Origin: Candidatus Palauibacter soopunensis
GTDB taxonomy: Bacteria > Gemmatimonadota > Gemmatimonadetes > Palauibacterales > Palauibacteraceae
Assembly: GCF_947581735.1 (NCBI RefSeq)
Contig: NZ_CANPVT010000008.1
Span: 62,001-126,000 of the forward strand
Direction: 5' to 3'
Length of the DNA: 64,000 nt
A program made the translations under genes and the position numbers. Under the pieces are notes generated by a model, which worked only from the letters and a program-made list of their open reading frames with translations, was not told the DNA's origin and did not search any database. Shown one piece after another: positions 16,211-25,408 of this stretch. Numbering within the stretch: position 1 is the stretch's first letter; every line of letters begins with the position of its first letter.

Positions 16211-16232
16211 TTGTAGTACACATGTAATACAA
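16211..16232. promoter_or_regulatory. 22-base palindromic operator upstream of RHH regulator
   Basis: The halves TTGTAGTACAC and ATGTAATACAA are inverse complements at 9 of 11 positions. This AT-rich dyad stands out in a GC-rich region and lies just upstream of the RHH gene start (16197, minus strand). It probably overlaps the promoter and binds the RHH dimer or tetramer. The divergent VWA operon starts 140 bases away and might be co-regulated. Confidence 0.6.
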
Positions 16233-16373
16233 CGTGTCGATGACCACAAATGTGACGAGCCCGGCCGATGGGCAACGATCGTCTGGCGGGCCTTGTTTCT
16301 AAGAGGGACACCTAACTGGTACGTTGAAGCCGCCGACAGAGACCGCGTTCGGAAGGGAAGGGTCAGCGACCGC

Positions 16374-18815
16374 GTGTTCGAGTTTCTCTTCAAATACAGA
16401 CCCGTCGTGTTCGAACGCGGCGACCTCTCCCTCGCCGCCCCCTGGTGGGGGGTGATTCTCGTCCTCCTCGCGGTCGCCGCGGTCGTCTGGTTCGCGCTCG
16501 AATACCGCCGCGTCGGACCCACGGTGGAGGCGCGCGACCGGTGGGTGATGATGGGACTGCGGGCGACCGCGCTGGGCGTCCTCGCCTTCCTCCTGATGCG
16601 GCCCGTTCTCCTCGTCTCGACCGTCGTCCCGCGGCGGAACTTCGTGGCCGTCCTCCTCGACGATTCGCGCAGCATGCGCGTGGCGGACGAGAGCGGGGAA
16701 ACGCGCGCGCAGCGGATGCTCGACCTCTTCGGTGGCGAGGAGGAGGATCCGGCGGGCGGAACGGGCGATCCGCCGGCCGATCCCCTGGCCGCCGACCCCG
16801 GCGTGTCGGGTTCCGCGGCCATGGAGCCCGCGACCGCGGACCCCGCCGACGGGCAGGCGTTCGCGACGCAGCGGGGCGAGGGCGCGCTCCGGCAGGCGCT
16901 CGAGGACCGTTTCCGCCTGAGGATGTACGGGTTCGACTCCGACGCCGATCGCATCGACGGGGCTGGCGAGCTGGCCTTCACGGGCCCCCGCACGAACCTC
17001 GCCGCAGGGCTCACGCGCGTGCAGCAGGAGATGGCCGGACTCCCGCTCTCCGGAATCGTCATCGTCACCGACGGCGCGAACAACGATGACGAAGCGACCC
17101 CGCCCCTGTCGGCGGCGCTGCTGTCGGCGCGCGCCGCGGGGATCCCCATCTACACGGTCGGGATGGGCTCGGAGCGCATCGCCCCCGACGTCGAGGTGCG
17201 TCGCGTGGAGGTGCCGCGGGCGGCGCTCGAGGGGACGACGATCGTGGCCGACGTCATCGTCTCGCACGCGGGCCTGGCCGGACGCACGGTGCGGCTCGAC
17301 GTGGAGGACGAAGGGCGCATCGTGGGCACGCGCGATCTCACGCTCGGGCCGGACGGCGAGGAAGCCGTGCAACTCCAGTTCACCCTGGAGGAGTCGGGGC
17401 CCCGCGCGATCCGTTTCTTCGTGGACCCGCAGGAGGGGGAGGCGCTGACCGGCAACAACGAGCGCCAGGTCCTCGTCGAGGTCGGGGACACGCGCCGCAA
17501 GATCCTCTACTTCGAGGGCTCGCCGCGCCCGGAGAACAAGTTCGTGCGCCGCGCCGTGGCGGACGACGAGAACCTGCACGTCGTGACGCTCCTGCGGACG
17601 GCCGACGAGAAATACCTGCGGCTCGACGTGGAGGGCCCGGGCGAACTCGCCGGCGGGTTCCCGGACACGCGCGAGGAGTTGTACGAGTACGACGGGCTGA
17701 TCCTGGGCAGCGTGGAGGCGAGCTTCTTCACGCACGACCAGTTGCAGATGATGGCGGATTTCGTGGGACAGCGCGGGGGCGGGCTTCTCGTGCTGGGCGG
17801 GCGGCGGTCGCTGGGAGAGGGCGGCTATACGGGGACGCCGCTGGCCGACGCCCTGCCCGTGGTGCTCGGGGGAGCCGGCGAGCCGGATGTGCTCGAGGTG
17901 TCGGCGGAACTCACCCCGGCGGGCCGCCGGCACGCGGCGATGAGGATCGCGGAGGCCGCCGAGTCTTCCGCCGAGCGCTGGACGGAGCTTCCGCCCCTCA
18001 CCTCCGTGAACCGCGTGTTCGAGCTGAAACCGGGGGCCGTCGACCTCCTCCGGGGCGTACCGGCCGAGGGCGCTCCGCGCATGCTCCTCGCGCACCAGAG
18101 GTACGGACGCGGGACGTCCATCGTGTTCGCCGCCCAGGACTCGTGGCTGTGGCAGATGCACGCGGACATCCCGCTGGAGGACGAGACGCACGAGACGCTG
18201 TGGCGGCAGTTGCTCCGCTGGCTCGTGCACGATACGCCGGGGCGCGTCCGCCTCGACTCGGGCGAAGACGTCGTGCCGATGGGCGAGCCGCTGCGGATCC
18301 GGGCCGAGGTGGAGGACGAACGATACCTGCGCGTGAACGGAGCGGACGTCGTCGCCACGGTGACGGGACCGGGGGGCGTCGCGTCGGAGGTCCGGCTCGA
18401 CTGGACGGTCGAGCGCGATGGTGAGTACGAAGGGCGTTTCGTGCCGGCGGAGCGGGGGCTGCACAGCGTGCAGGTCCGCGCGGCCGGAGCCCGGATCGGG
18501 GGCCCGGGGGCCGGGGCCGAGACGAGCCGCGATATCGCGGAAGGAGTGAGTTTCTTCCGGGCGGGGACGCCCCGGATCGAGGAGTTCGGAGCGGGCCGTC
18601 GCACGGAACTGTTGCGCCGGATCGCCGACGAGACGGGGGGCCGGTTCTACACGGCGGATGACGCGCAGGTGCTGGCCGACGAGATCCGCTACACGGAGAG
18701 CGGCGACACCGTGTACGAGGAGCGCTCGCTGTGGGACATGCCGATCCTCTTCCTGCTCCTGGCGGGTCTGCTGGGCGGGGAGTGGGCGTACCGGCGGCGG
18801 AAGGACCTCGCGTGA
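16374..18815 (+). CDS. VWA-domain membrane protein with GATase-like domain
   Basis: This 813-residue inner-membrane protein opens the eight-gene operon. Two membrane helices near residues 25-45 and 60-85 precede a von Willebrand A domain with the metal site D-D-S-R-S (Asp-96 to Ser-100) and a second metal-site region near TDGANND. A class I glutamine-amidotransferase-like domain follows (about 375-520; YFEGSPRPENKF, YDGLILGSVEAS, GGGLLVLGGRRS), lacking an obvious catalytic Cys. A beta-rich region and a final membrane helix (ILFLLLAGLLGGEWAY) end it. GTG 16374 with GGGAAGGG upstream is my preferred start; it is not certain. Its stop overlaps the next start (GTGA). Likely role: envelope scaffold of the MoxR module. 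Confidence 0.82.
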   Translation: MFEFLFKYRPVVFERGDLSLAAPWWGVILVLLAVAAVVWFALEYRRVGPTVEARDRWVMMGLRATALGVLAFLLMRPVLLVSTVVPRRNFVAVLLDDSRSMRVADESGETRAQRMLDLFGGEEEDPAGGTGDPPADPLAADPGVSGSAAMEPATADPADGQAFATQRGEGALRQALEDRFRLRMYGFDSDADRIDGAGELAFTGPRTNLAAGLTRVQQEMAGLPLSGIVIVTDGANNDDEATPPLSAALLSARAAGIPIYTVGMGSERIAPDVEVRRVEVPRAALEGTTIVADVIVSHAGLAGRTVRLDVEDEGRIVGTRDLTLGPDGEEAVQLQFTLEESGPRAIRFFVDPQEGEALTGNNERQVLVEVGDTRRKILYFEGSPRPENKFVRRAVADDENLHVVTLLRTADEKYLRLDVEGPGELAGGFPDTREELYEYDGLILGSVEASFFTHDQLQMMADFVGQRGGGLLVLGGRRSLGEGGYTGTPLADALPVVLGGAGEPDVLEVSAELTPAGRRHAAMRIAEAAESSAERWTELPPLTSVNRVFELKPGAVDLLRGVPAEGAPRMLLAHQRYGRGTSIVFAAQDSWLWQMHADIPLEDETHETLWRQLLRWLVHDTPGRVRLDSGEDVVPMGEPLRIRAEVEDERYLRVNGADVVATVTGPGGVASEVRLDWTVERDGEYEGRFVPAERGLHSVQVRAAGARIGGPGAGAETSRDIAEGVSFFRAGTPRIEEFGAGRRTELLRRIADETGGRFYTADDAQVLADEIRYTESGDTVYEERSLWDMPILFLLLAGLLGGEWAYRRRKDLA

Positions 18816-19861
18816 TCCGCGGCGCGCGAGCCGCCTCGGTCTCCGCGGTCCTCGCCGCGGCGCTGCTCCTCGGCGCCGGCGCCGCGTCCGGCCACTCCGC
18901 CACGGCTCAGGCGGCTCCCGCCGCGCCGCGGACCCATGTGCTCGTCGTCACCGGCCTCGGGGGCGCCCCGGAGTACTCCGAGCAGTTCCGCACGGAAGCC
19001 GAAGCGCTGCTCGACGCGCTCGACAGCCGGCTCGGCGTGCGCGAAAACGTCGCGTGGCTCGCGGAGGACGAGGCCCTGTCCCCCCGAGTCGCGGGCCGGG
19101 CCAGCCTGGAAGCGGTCGAGCGGGAAGTGCTCGGCATGGCGAACCGGGCGGGGCCCTCGGACGTGGCGCTCATCCTTCTGCTCGGTCACGGGAGCGGCCG
19201 TGGCCAGGAGTCGCGCTTCAGCCTTCCCGGCCCGGACCTGTCGGGGGAGGCGCTCTCGATGTGGCTCCACGCGTTTCCGACGCAGACCGTGGCGGTGGTG
19301 AACGCGGCGAGCGCCAGCGGCGGGTTCGTGCCCGCGCTCGCCGGAGAGCGGCGCATCGTCGTGACGGCCACACGCTCCCCGCGCGAGCGCGAGCGGACCC
19401 ACTTCGGCGGCTTCTTCATCAATGCTTTCGCGCTCGACGAGGCGGACGTGGACAAGGATGAACGGGTGTCGCTGCTCGAGGCGTTCCGCTACGCGACCGG
19501 CGAGGTCCGCCGCCGGTACGAGCGGGACAACGAGATGCTGACCGAACACGCCCTGCTGGACGACGACGGGGACGGCGAGGGGTCGCTCGAGCCGAGTCCG
19601 GACGGACCCGACGGGACGCTCGCGAGCCGGTTCTTCCTCGCCCAGGCGCCGGTGGCGATGGCGGGGGCCGCGGCCGACGACCCGGCCGTGGCCGCCCTCC
19701 TGGCGCGGAAGCGCGAGGTGGAGGACGGGATCGCCGCCCTCCGTGCGCGCCGCGACGAAATGGAGGAGGAGGACTACGACGCACAGCTCGAGACGCTCCT
19801 CGTCGAGCTCGCCCGCCTCAACCGCGCGATCCGCGATGGAGGGAGTGGCCCGTGCGCCTGA
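18812..19861 (+). CDS. Caspase-fold protein lacking the catalytic cysteine (exported)
   Basis: This 349-residue protein has an N-terminal signal (about residues 1-35). A caspase/C13-like alpha-beta domain follows. The His motif is intact (LLLGHGSG, His-126), but the second catalytic block reads VVNAASASGG. The residue aligned with the nucleophilic Cys in the C-x-S-G pattern is Ser-167 (Ala-166 just before it). The domain continues through RIVVTATRS and DKDERVSLLEAFRYA. A C-terminal coiled coil (about 300-345) ends the protein. It is probably a non-proteolytic binding or structural relative; a serine nucleophile cannot be excluded. The GTG overlaps the previous stop, and its own stop overlaps the next gene by ten bases. 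Confidence 0.75.
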   Translation: MIRGARAASVSAVLAAALLLGAGAASGHSATAQAAPAAPRTHVLVVTGLGGAPEYSEQFRTEAEALLDALDSRLGVRENVAWLAEDEALSPRVAGRASLEAVEREVLGMANRAGPSDVALILLLGHGSGRGQESRFSLPGPDLSGEALSMWLHAFPTQTVAVVNAASASGGFVPALAGERRIVVTATRSPRERERTHFGGFFINAFALDEADVDKDERVSLLEAFRYATGEVRRRYERDNEMLTEHALLDDDGDGEGSLEPSPDGPDGTLASRFFLAQAPVAMAGAAADDPAVAALLARKREVEDGIAALRARRDEMEEEDYDAQLETLLVELARLNRAIRDGGSGPCA

Positions 19862-22530
19862 CCCCGCGCCCGCCCCACCGGTCGAATGGGCGCGCGATGC
19901 GGGTCGCGTTACCGGCGCTGGCGCTCGTGCTCGCGGCGCCGCCGTCGGGGCGCGCGCAGGAGCGTACGGAGGCGGACGGGGGCGGCGGGCCGCTGGCCGC
20001 GGCGCTCGAGGCGCACCAGACCGGCGACTACGGGCAGGCGGTCGCGGCTTACCGGTCACTGGCCCGCTCCGGGCGCGAGTTCCCGGCCTCGGCGCGGGGG
20101 TGGGCGCGCTCGCTCGCCGCGACCGGCGAGTACGAGGCCGCGCTCGAAGCCCTCGACCGGGCCGCCGCGCGCGCCCCGGACGGAGCGGACGCGGACACCG
20201 AACTCGCCCGCGCGCGCGGGCGTCAGTTGTACGCGCTCGGACGCCTCGACGACGCCGAGGCGAACTTCCGCCGGGCCATCGAGGGCCGGGCCGGTGACGC
20301 CCAACTCGCACGGCTCGACCTGGGCCGCCTCCTCTTCGCCCGCGGCGCGCGCGAGGAAGCCGTCGCCCTGTTCGACGGGTTCATCGACTTCTACAACCGC
20401 GCGCGACGCCTCGAGCCTGCGGAGCTGCGCGCCGTCGGCGCCGCCCTGAGGTACCTCGGGGCCCGCGACCCCGACCTCTTCCACGACGCCGTACGCGCCT
20501 TCGAGGAGGCCATCGCGGCGGACCCGGGCGACCCCGAGCCGCGCATCGACCTCGGTTTACTCTTTCTCGACAAGTACGACAGCTTCGAGGCCGGGCCGCT
20601 GATCGAGGAGGCGCTGGCCCGGAACCCGGCCCACGCGCGCGCCCTCCTGGCGAAGGCGCGCCGCGCGAAGTTCGACGGCTCCTCCGAGGCGCTCGAACTC
20701 GCGCAGCAGGCGCTGGAAACGAACCCCCGCCTCACCGAAGCCCGCGCCTTCCTGGCGCGGCTCTATCTCGAGCTGGAGGACGTGGACGATGCCGAGGCGG
20801 AGGCCCGGCGCGCGTTGGAGACGAATCCCGTCTCCCTCTCCGCGTGGACGGAGATCGCGGCCGCCGCCCACCTCCGGGGGGACGCGGCCGCCTTCGCGGA
20901 GGCGCGCGACCGCGTGCTGCGGCTGGATCCCCGGCACGCCGACCTCTACGTCGCCCTCGCCCAGGTCGCCTACCGCACGCATCGGTACGGCGATGCGGTC
21001 GCGTTCGCGCGGCAGGCCGTGGCCCTCGATCCCCTGTCCTGGCCCGGCATGGCGGAACTCGGCCTCAACCAGCTCCGCGTCGGCGACCTGGAGGCGGGGC
21101 GCGCGACGCTCGCGGCCTCCTTCGAGGGCGATCCCTTCAACGTCTGGGTGTTCAACACTCTCGACCTGCTCGAGGAGCTGGCCGGGTTCGAGACGGTGGA
21201 GAGTCCACGCTTCGTGTTCTCCATGCACCCGGAGGAAGCCGGCGCCCTCTCCATCTACGCCACGGCGCTCGCCGAGGAAGCCTTCGACGCCATGCGCGCC
21301 CGCTACGGATTCGAGCCGCCGACGCCGATCTCGGTCGAGGTCTACGACCGGCACGCGGACTTCTCCGTGCGCACGGTCGGACTTGCCGGCATCGGCGCGC
21401 TCGGCGTGAGCTTCGGCTCCGTCCTCGCCATGGATTCCCCCGGCGCGCGCCCCGGAGGCGCCTTCAACTGGGGCTCGACGCTGTGGCACGAGATCTCGCA
21501 CGCGTTCACGCTCGGCTACACTGAGCACCGCATCCCCCGCTGGTTCTCCGAGGGGCTCGCGGTCCTCGACGAGCGGCACGCGCGCGAAGGGTGGGGATCC
21601 GACGTGGACCCCGGCTTCCTCGCCGCCTTCAGGGACGAGCGGCTGCCCTCGCTCGAGCGCTTCAACTACGGCTTCGTGCGGCCCGCCTACCCGGGGCAGG
21701 TACAGCACGCCTACTACATGGCCTCCCTGCTGTGCGAGATGATCGAGACGACGCGCGGCTTCGACGCCGTGCTCGCCATGCTCGCCGGGTACCGCGACGG
21801 GCTGGAGACGCCGGAGGTCGTGGAACGGGCGCTGGGGACGACGCTGCCGGGCCTCGACCGGGAGTTGCGGGACTACATCGAGACCCGCTTCGGCCCGACG
21901 TTGCAGGCGCTGGGCGACCCCGAGGCCGGGGCGCCGCCCGGCCCCGACACCTTCGCCGGACTGCTCGCGGCGGCGGCGGAGGCTCACCGCGAGGGCCGCA
22001 GGGAGGAGGCGATGCGGTCGCTGGAAAGGGCGCACGAGATCTTCCCCGAGTACGCGGGGCTCGACGCTCCGATCCTCTTTATCGGGCACCTCCGCCGCGA
22101 AGCCGGCGACTTCGCGGGCGCCGCGGAGGCCTACCGGACGTACACCGCCCTCAACGAGAACCACTTCGAGGCGCACATGGCGCTCGCGGACCTCGAACAG
22201 GCGCTCGGCAACGATGCGGCCGCCCGCGAAACGCTGGAACGCGCGATCTGGATCGACCCCTTCCACCTCGACGTGCACGCGCGGCTCGCCGCCAGCCACG
22301 AGACGGCCGAAGCGTGGCCCGAGGCGGTCCGCGAGCGGCGGGCGCTGCTGGCGCTGGCGCCGGCGGATCCGGCGGAGGCCCACTATCGGCTCGCCCTCGC
22401 GCTCCACCGGGGCGGCGACGCGCGCGGCGCCCGGAGCGCGGTCCTCGACGCGCTGGAGATCGCCCCCAACTTCGAGGCCGCGCTCGATCTCCTGCTCGAA
22501 ATCCGCGGCGACCCGGAGGGCGGGCGATGA
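19852..22530 (+). CDS. TPR-repeat protein with gluzincin metallopeptidase domain
   Basis: This exported 892-residue protein has a short signal peptide (ending near GRAQE, residue 35). About eight TPR units cover residues 45-445. A zinc peptidase domain of the MA clan follows: WHEISHAF gives His-546, Glu-547 and His-550, and WFSEG 14 residues later gives Glu-567 as third ligand. More TPRs (about 690-880) close the protein. This order, TPR-peptidase-TPR, suggests a periplasmic protease held by protein partners. All zinc ligands are present, so it should be active, unlike the caspase-fold neighbour. The GTG start has a GGAGGG site, and its stop overlaps the DUF4159 start (ATGA). Confidence 0.85.
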   Translation: MRLTPRPPHRSNGRAMRVALPALALVLAAPPSGRAQERTEADGGGGPLAAALEAHQTGDYGQAVAAYRSLARSGREFPASARGWARSLAATGEYEAALEALDRAAARAPDGADADTELARARGRQLYALGRLDDAEANFRRAIEGRAGDAQLARLDLGRLLFARGAREEAVALFDGFIDFYNRARRLEPAELRAVGAALRYLGARDPDLFHDAVRAFEEAIAADPGDPEPRIDLGLLFLDKYDSFEAGPLIEEALARNPAHARALLAKARRAKFDGSSEALELAQQALETNPRLTEARAFLARLYLELEDVDDAEAEARRALETNPVSLSAWTEIAAAAHLRGDAAAFAEARDRVLRLDPRHADLYVALAQVAYRTHRYGDAVAFARQAVALDPLSWPGMAELGLNQLRVGDLEAGRATLAASFEGDPFNVWVFNTLDLLEELAGFETVESPRFVFSMHPEEAGALSIYATALAEEAFDAMRARYGFEPPTPISVEVYDRHADFSVRTVGLAGIGALGVSFGSVLAMDSPGARPGGAFNWGSTLWHEISHAFTLGYTEHRIPRWFSEGLAVLDERHAREGWGSDVDPGFLAAFRDERLPSLERFNYGFVRPAYPGQVQHAYYMASLLCEMIETTRGFDAVLAMLAGYRDGLETPEVVERALGTTLPGLDRELRDYIETRFGPTLQALGDPEAGAPPGPDTFAGLLAAAAEAHREGRREEAMRSLERAHEIFPEYAGLDAPILFIGHLRREAGDFAGAAEAYRTYTALNENHFEAHMALADLEQALGNDAAARETLERAIWIDPFHLDVHARLAASHETAEAWPEAVRERRALLALAPADPAEAHYRLALALHRGGDARGARSAVLDALEIAPNFEAALDLLLEIRGDPEGGR

Positions 22531-23348
22531 CCGCGCGGACCCGCCGCCTCGCGGCCCCGCCGCTCGTTGCCCGACCCCTCGCGACCGGCGGCCTGGCCGC
22601 CCTGCTCACGCTGCTCGCCGCCACCGACCTCGAGAGCCAGCGCCGGCGCGGACGCGGGGGCGGCGGGTTCGGGAACGACCTCGCCGCCTACCAGGAGTAC
22701 AACACGCCCTACACCGGCGAATTTACCTTCGTCCGCCTCTACTACCACGGCGGGTGGGGCTGGAACCCGGGGTGGTCGCACGACTGGCCCGTAGCCGAGC
22801 GCAACTTCGCCGAGATCATGGACGCGCTCACGACGATCGGCCCGCGCAAGGGCGGCGGCAACGTGCTCGCCATGGACGATCCGGACCTGTTCAAGTTCCC
22901 CATCGCGTACCTGTCGGAACCCGGCGGCTGGACGATGAACCAGGTGGAGGCCGACAACCTGAGCAACTATCTGCGCAAGGGTGGGTTCCTCATCATCGAC
23001 GACATGGGAGGCAGGCGGGACCTGGAGAGGACGAGGCAGGGGCTCGAAATCCTGCTACCGGGGCTCGAACTCGTGCAACTCGACGACAGCCACCCGATCT
23101 TCGACTCGTTCTTCCACCTGGAGCAGGAGAACATCGAGATGCCGCATCCCTACCGGGGCGGCGTGGCGAGCTACTGGGGGGTCTTCGAGGACAATGACCC
23201 CGACAACCGCCTTATGGTCATCGTGAATCACGACAACGACATTGGCGACTACATGGAGTGGTCGGACCGGGGGTTCGTCCCCATCGCCCTCTCCAACGAA
23301 GCGTACAAGCTGGGCGTCAACTATGTGGTATACGCCCTGACACACTGA
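22527..23348 (+). CDS. DUF4159 domain protein
   Basis: This 273-residue exported protein has a signal segment (about residues 15-37) and an Arg/Gly-rich linker (RRRGRGGGG), then a DUF4159 domain to the end. Landmarks are FVRLYYHGGWGWNPGW, KGGFLIIDDMGG, LDDSHPIFDSFF and VVYALTH at the C-terminus. The fold is related to class I glutamine-amidotransferase-like domains, with no catalytic triad evident. DUF4159 genes are commonly found beside MoxR, DUF58 and VWA genes, as here. Its molecular role is unknown; a binding or regulatory part of the envelope complex is likely. The start is fixed by ATGA overlap with the TPR-peptidase gene. Confidence 0.85.
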   Translation: MTARTRRLAAPPLVARPLATGGLAALLTLLAATDLESQRRRGRGGGGFGNDLAAYQEYNTPYTGEFTFVRLYYHGGWGWNPGWSHDWPVAERNFAEIMDALTTIGPRKGGGNVLAMDDPDLFKFPIAYLSEPGGWTMNQVEADNLSNYLRKGGFLIIDDMGGRRDLERTRQGLEILLPGLELVQLDDSHPIFDSFFHLEQENIEMPHPYRGGVASYWGVFEDNDPDNRLMVIVNHDNDIGDYMEWSDRGFVPIALSNEAYKLGVNYVVYALTH

Positions 23349-23377
23349 ACCCGTCACCGAACCCGGAAGGAGCCGGC

Positions 23378-24466
<1,089 letters not shown>

Positions 24467-24481
24467 GGGGCGGGCCGGATC

Positions 24482-25408
24482 ATGCGGGCGCGAATCGCCT
24501 CCAGGACGGTGCCGGGAACGCAGTTCCTCGATCCGGCGGTGCTCACCCGGATCGGGAACCTCGAACTCGTGGCGCGTTCGGTGGTCGAGGGCTTCATCGC
24601 CGGGGCGCACGGGTCGCCCTTCGTCGGGCTGTCGCTCGACTTCGCCGCGCACCGCCAGTACCTGCCCGGCGACGACATCCGCAAGATCGACTGGAAGGTG
24701 TACGGCCGCACCGACCGCCACTACATCAAGGAATACGAGGCCGAGACCAACGCGAACATCTTCTTCGCCGTGGACGCTTCCCGTTCCATGGACTACGGCT
24801 CGCGCGGGATCACGAAGCTCGACTATGCCCGCTACCTGGCGGCGTGTCTCGCCTATCTTTCCGCGAGCCAGCGCGACCGCGTGGGCGCGGCGATCTTCGA
24901 TGAGAAGTTGCTCGAGTACATCCCCCCCTCGGTCCGGCACCGCCGCCTGATCCTGGCGGCGCTCGACCGCGTCCGGGCCGAGACGGCGGGCGATCTGGCG
25001 CGGCCCCTCACGCAGGTGGCCGAAAGCCTGACCCGGAAGGGGATCGTCGTTCTCGTCTCCGATCTGTACACGGAGCCGAAGACGGTCCTCGACTCTGTGG
25101 GAGCGCTGCGCAGCAAGGGACAGGACGTGATCGTGTTCCAGATTCTGGACCCCGCCGAGGTCGACTTCCCGTTCGAGGCGGCGCGGTCGTTCGAGGATCT
25201 TGAGACGGGGGAACGGCTTCCGGTGACCCCCGACGTGATGCGCGAGGAGTATCTCTCCCTGGTGGAGGGGCACGTGGGCGAGATCTCGAAGCTGATGATC
25301 GAGCGCGCGATCGACCATGAACTCGTCGTCACCTCGACGCCGCTCGACGCCGTGCTCTTCCGTTACCTGTCGCACCGGTCGCGGCGCCTGAAGGGCAAGG
25401 ACCGATGA
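24482..25408 (+). CDS. DUF58 (VWA-like) protein, MoxR partner
   Basis: This 308-residue protein contains the DUF58 signature (AHGSPFVGLSLDFAAHRQY, GDDIRKIDWKVYGRTDRHYIKEYE) followed by a VWA-like fold with the metal-site sequence D-A-S-R-S at Asp-98. No signal or membrane helix is present, so it is cytosolic or peripheral. DUF58 proteins are standard genetic partners of MoxR ATPases. The missing membrane segments suggest it bridges MoxR and the membrane-bound BatA-like protein. Its stop overlaps the next start (ATGA at 25405), so the two proteins are likely made in equal amounts. Confidence 0.92.
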   Translation: MRARIASRTVPGTQFLDPAVLTRIGNLELVARSVVEGFIAGAHGSPFVGLSLDFAAHRQYLPGDDIRKIDWKVYGRTDRHYIKEYEAETNANIFFAVDASRSMDYGSRGITKLDYARYLAACLAYLSASQRDRVGAAIFDEKLLEYIPPSVRHRRLILAALDRVRAETAGDLARPLTQVAESLTRKGIVVLVSDLYTEPKTVLDSVGALRSKGQDVIVFQILDPAEVDFPFEAARSFEDLETGERLPVTPDVMREEYLSLVEGHVGEISKLMIERAIDHELVVTSTPLDAVLFRYLSHRSRRLKGKDR

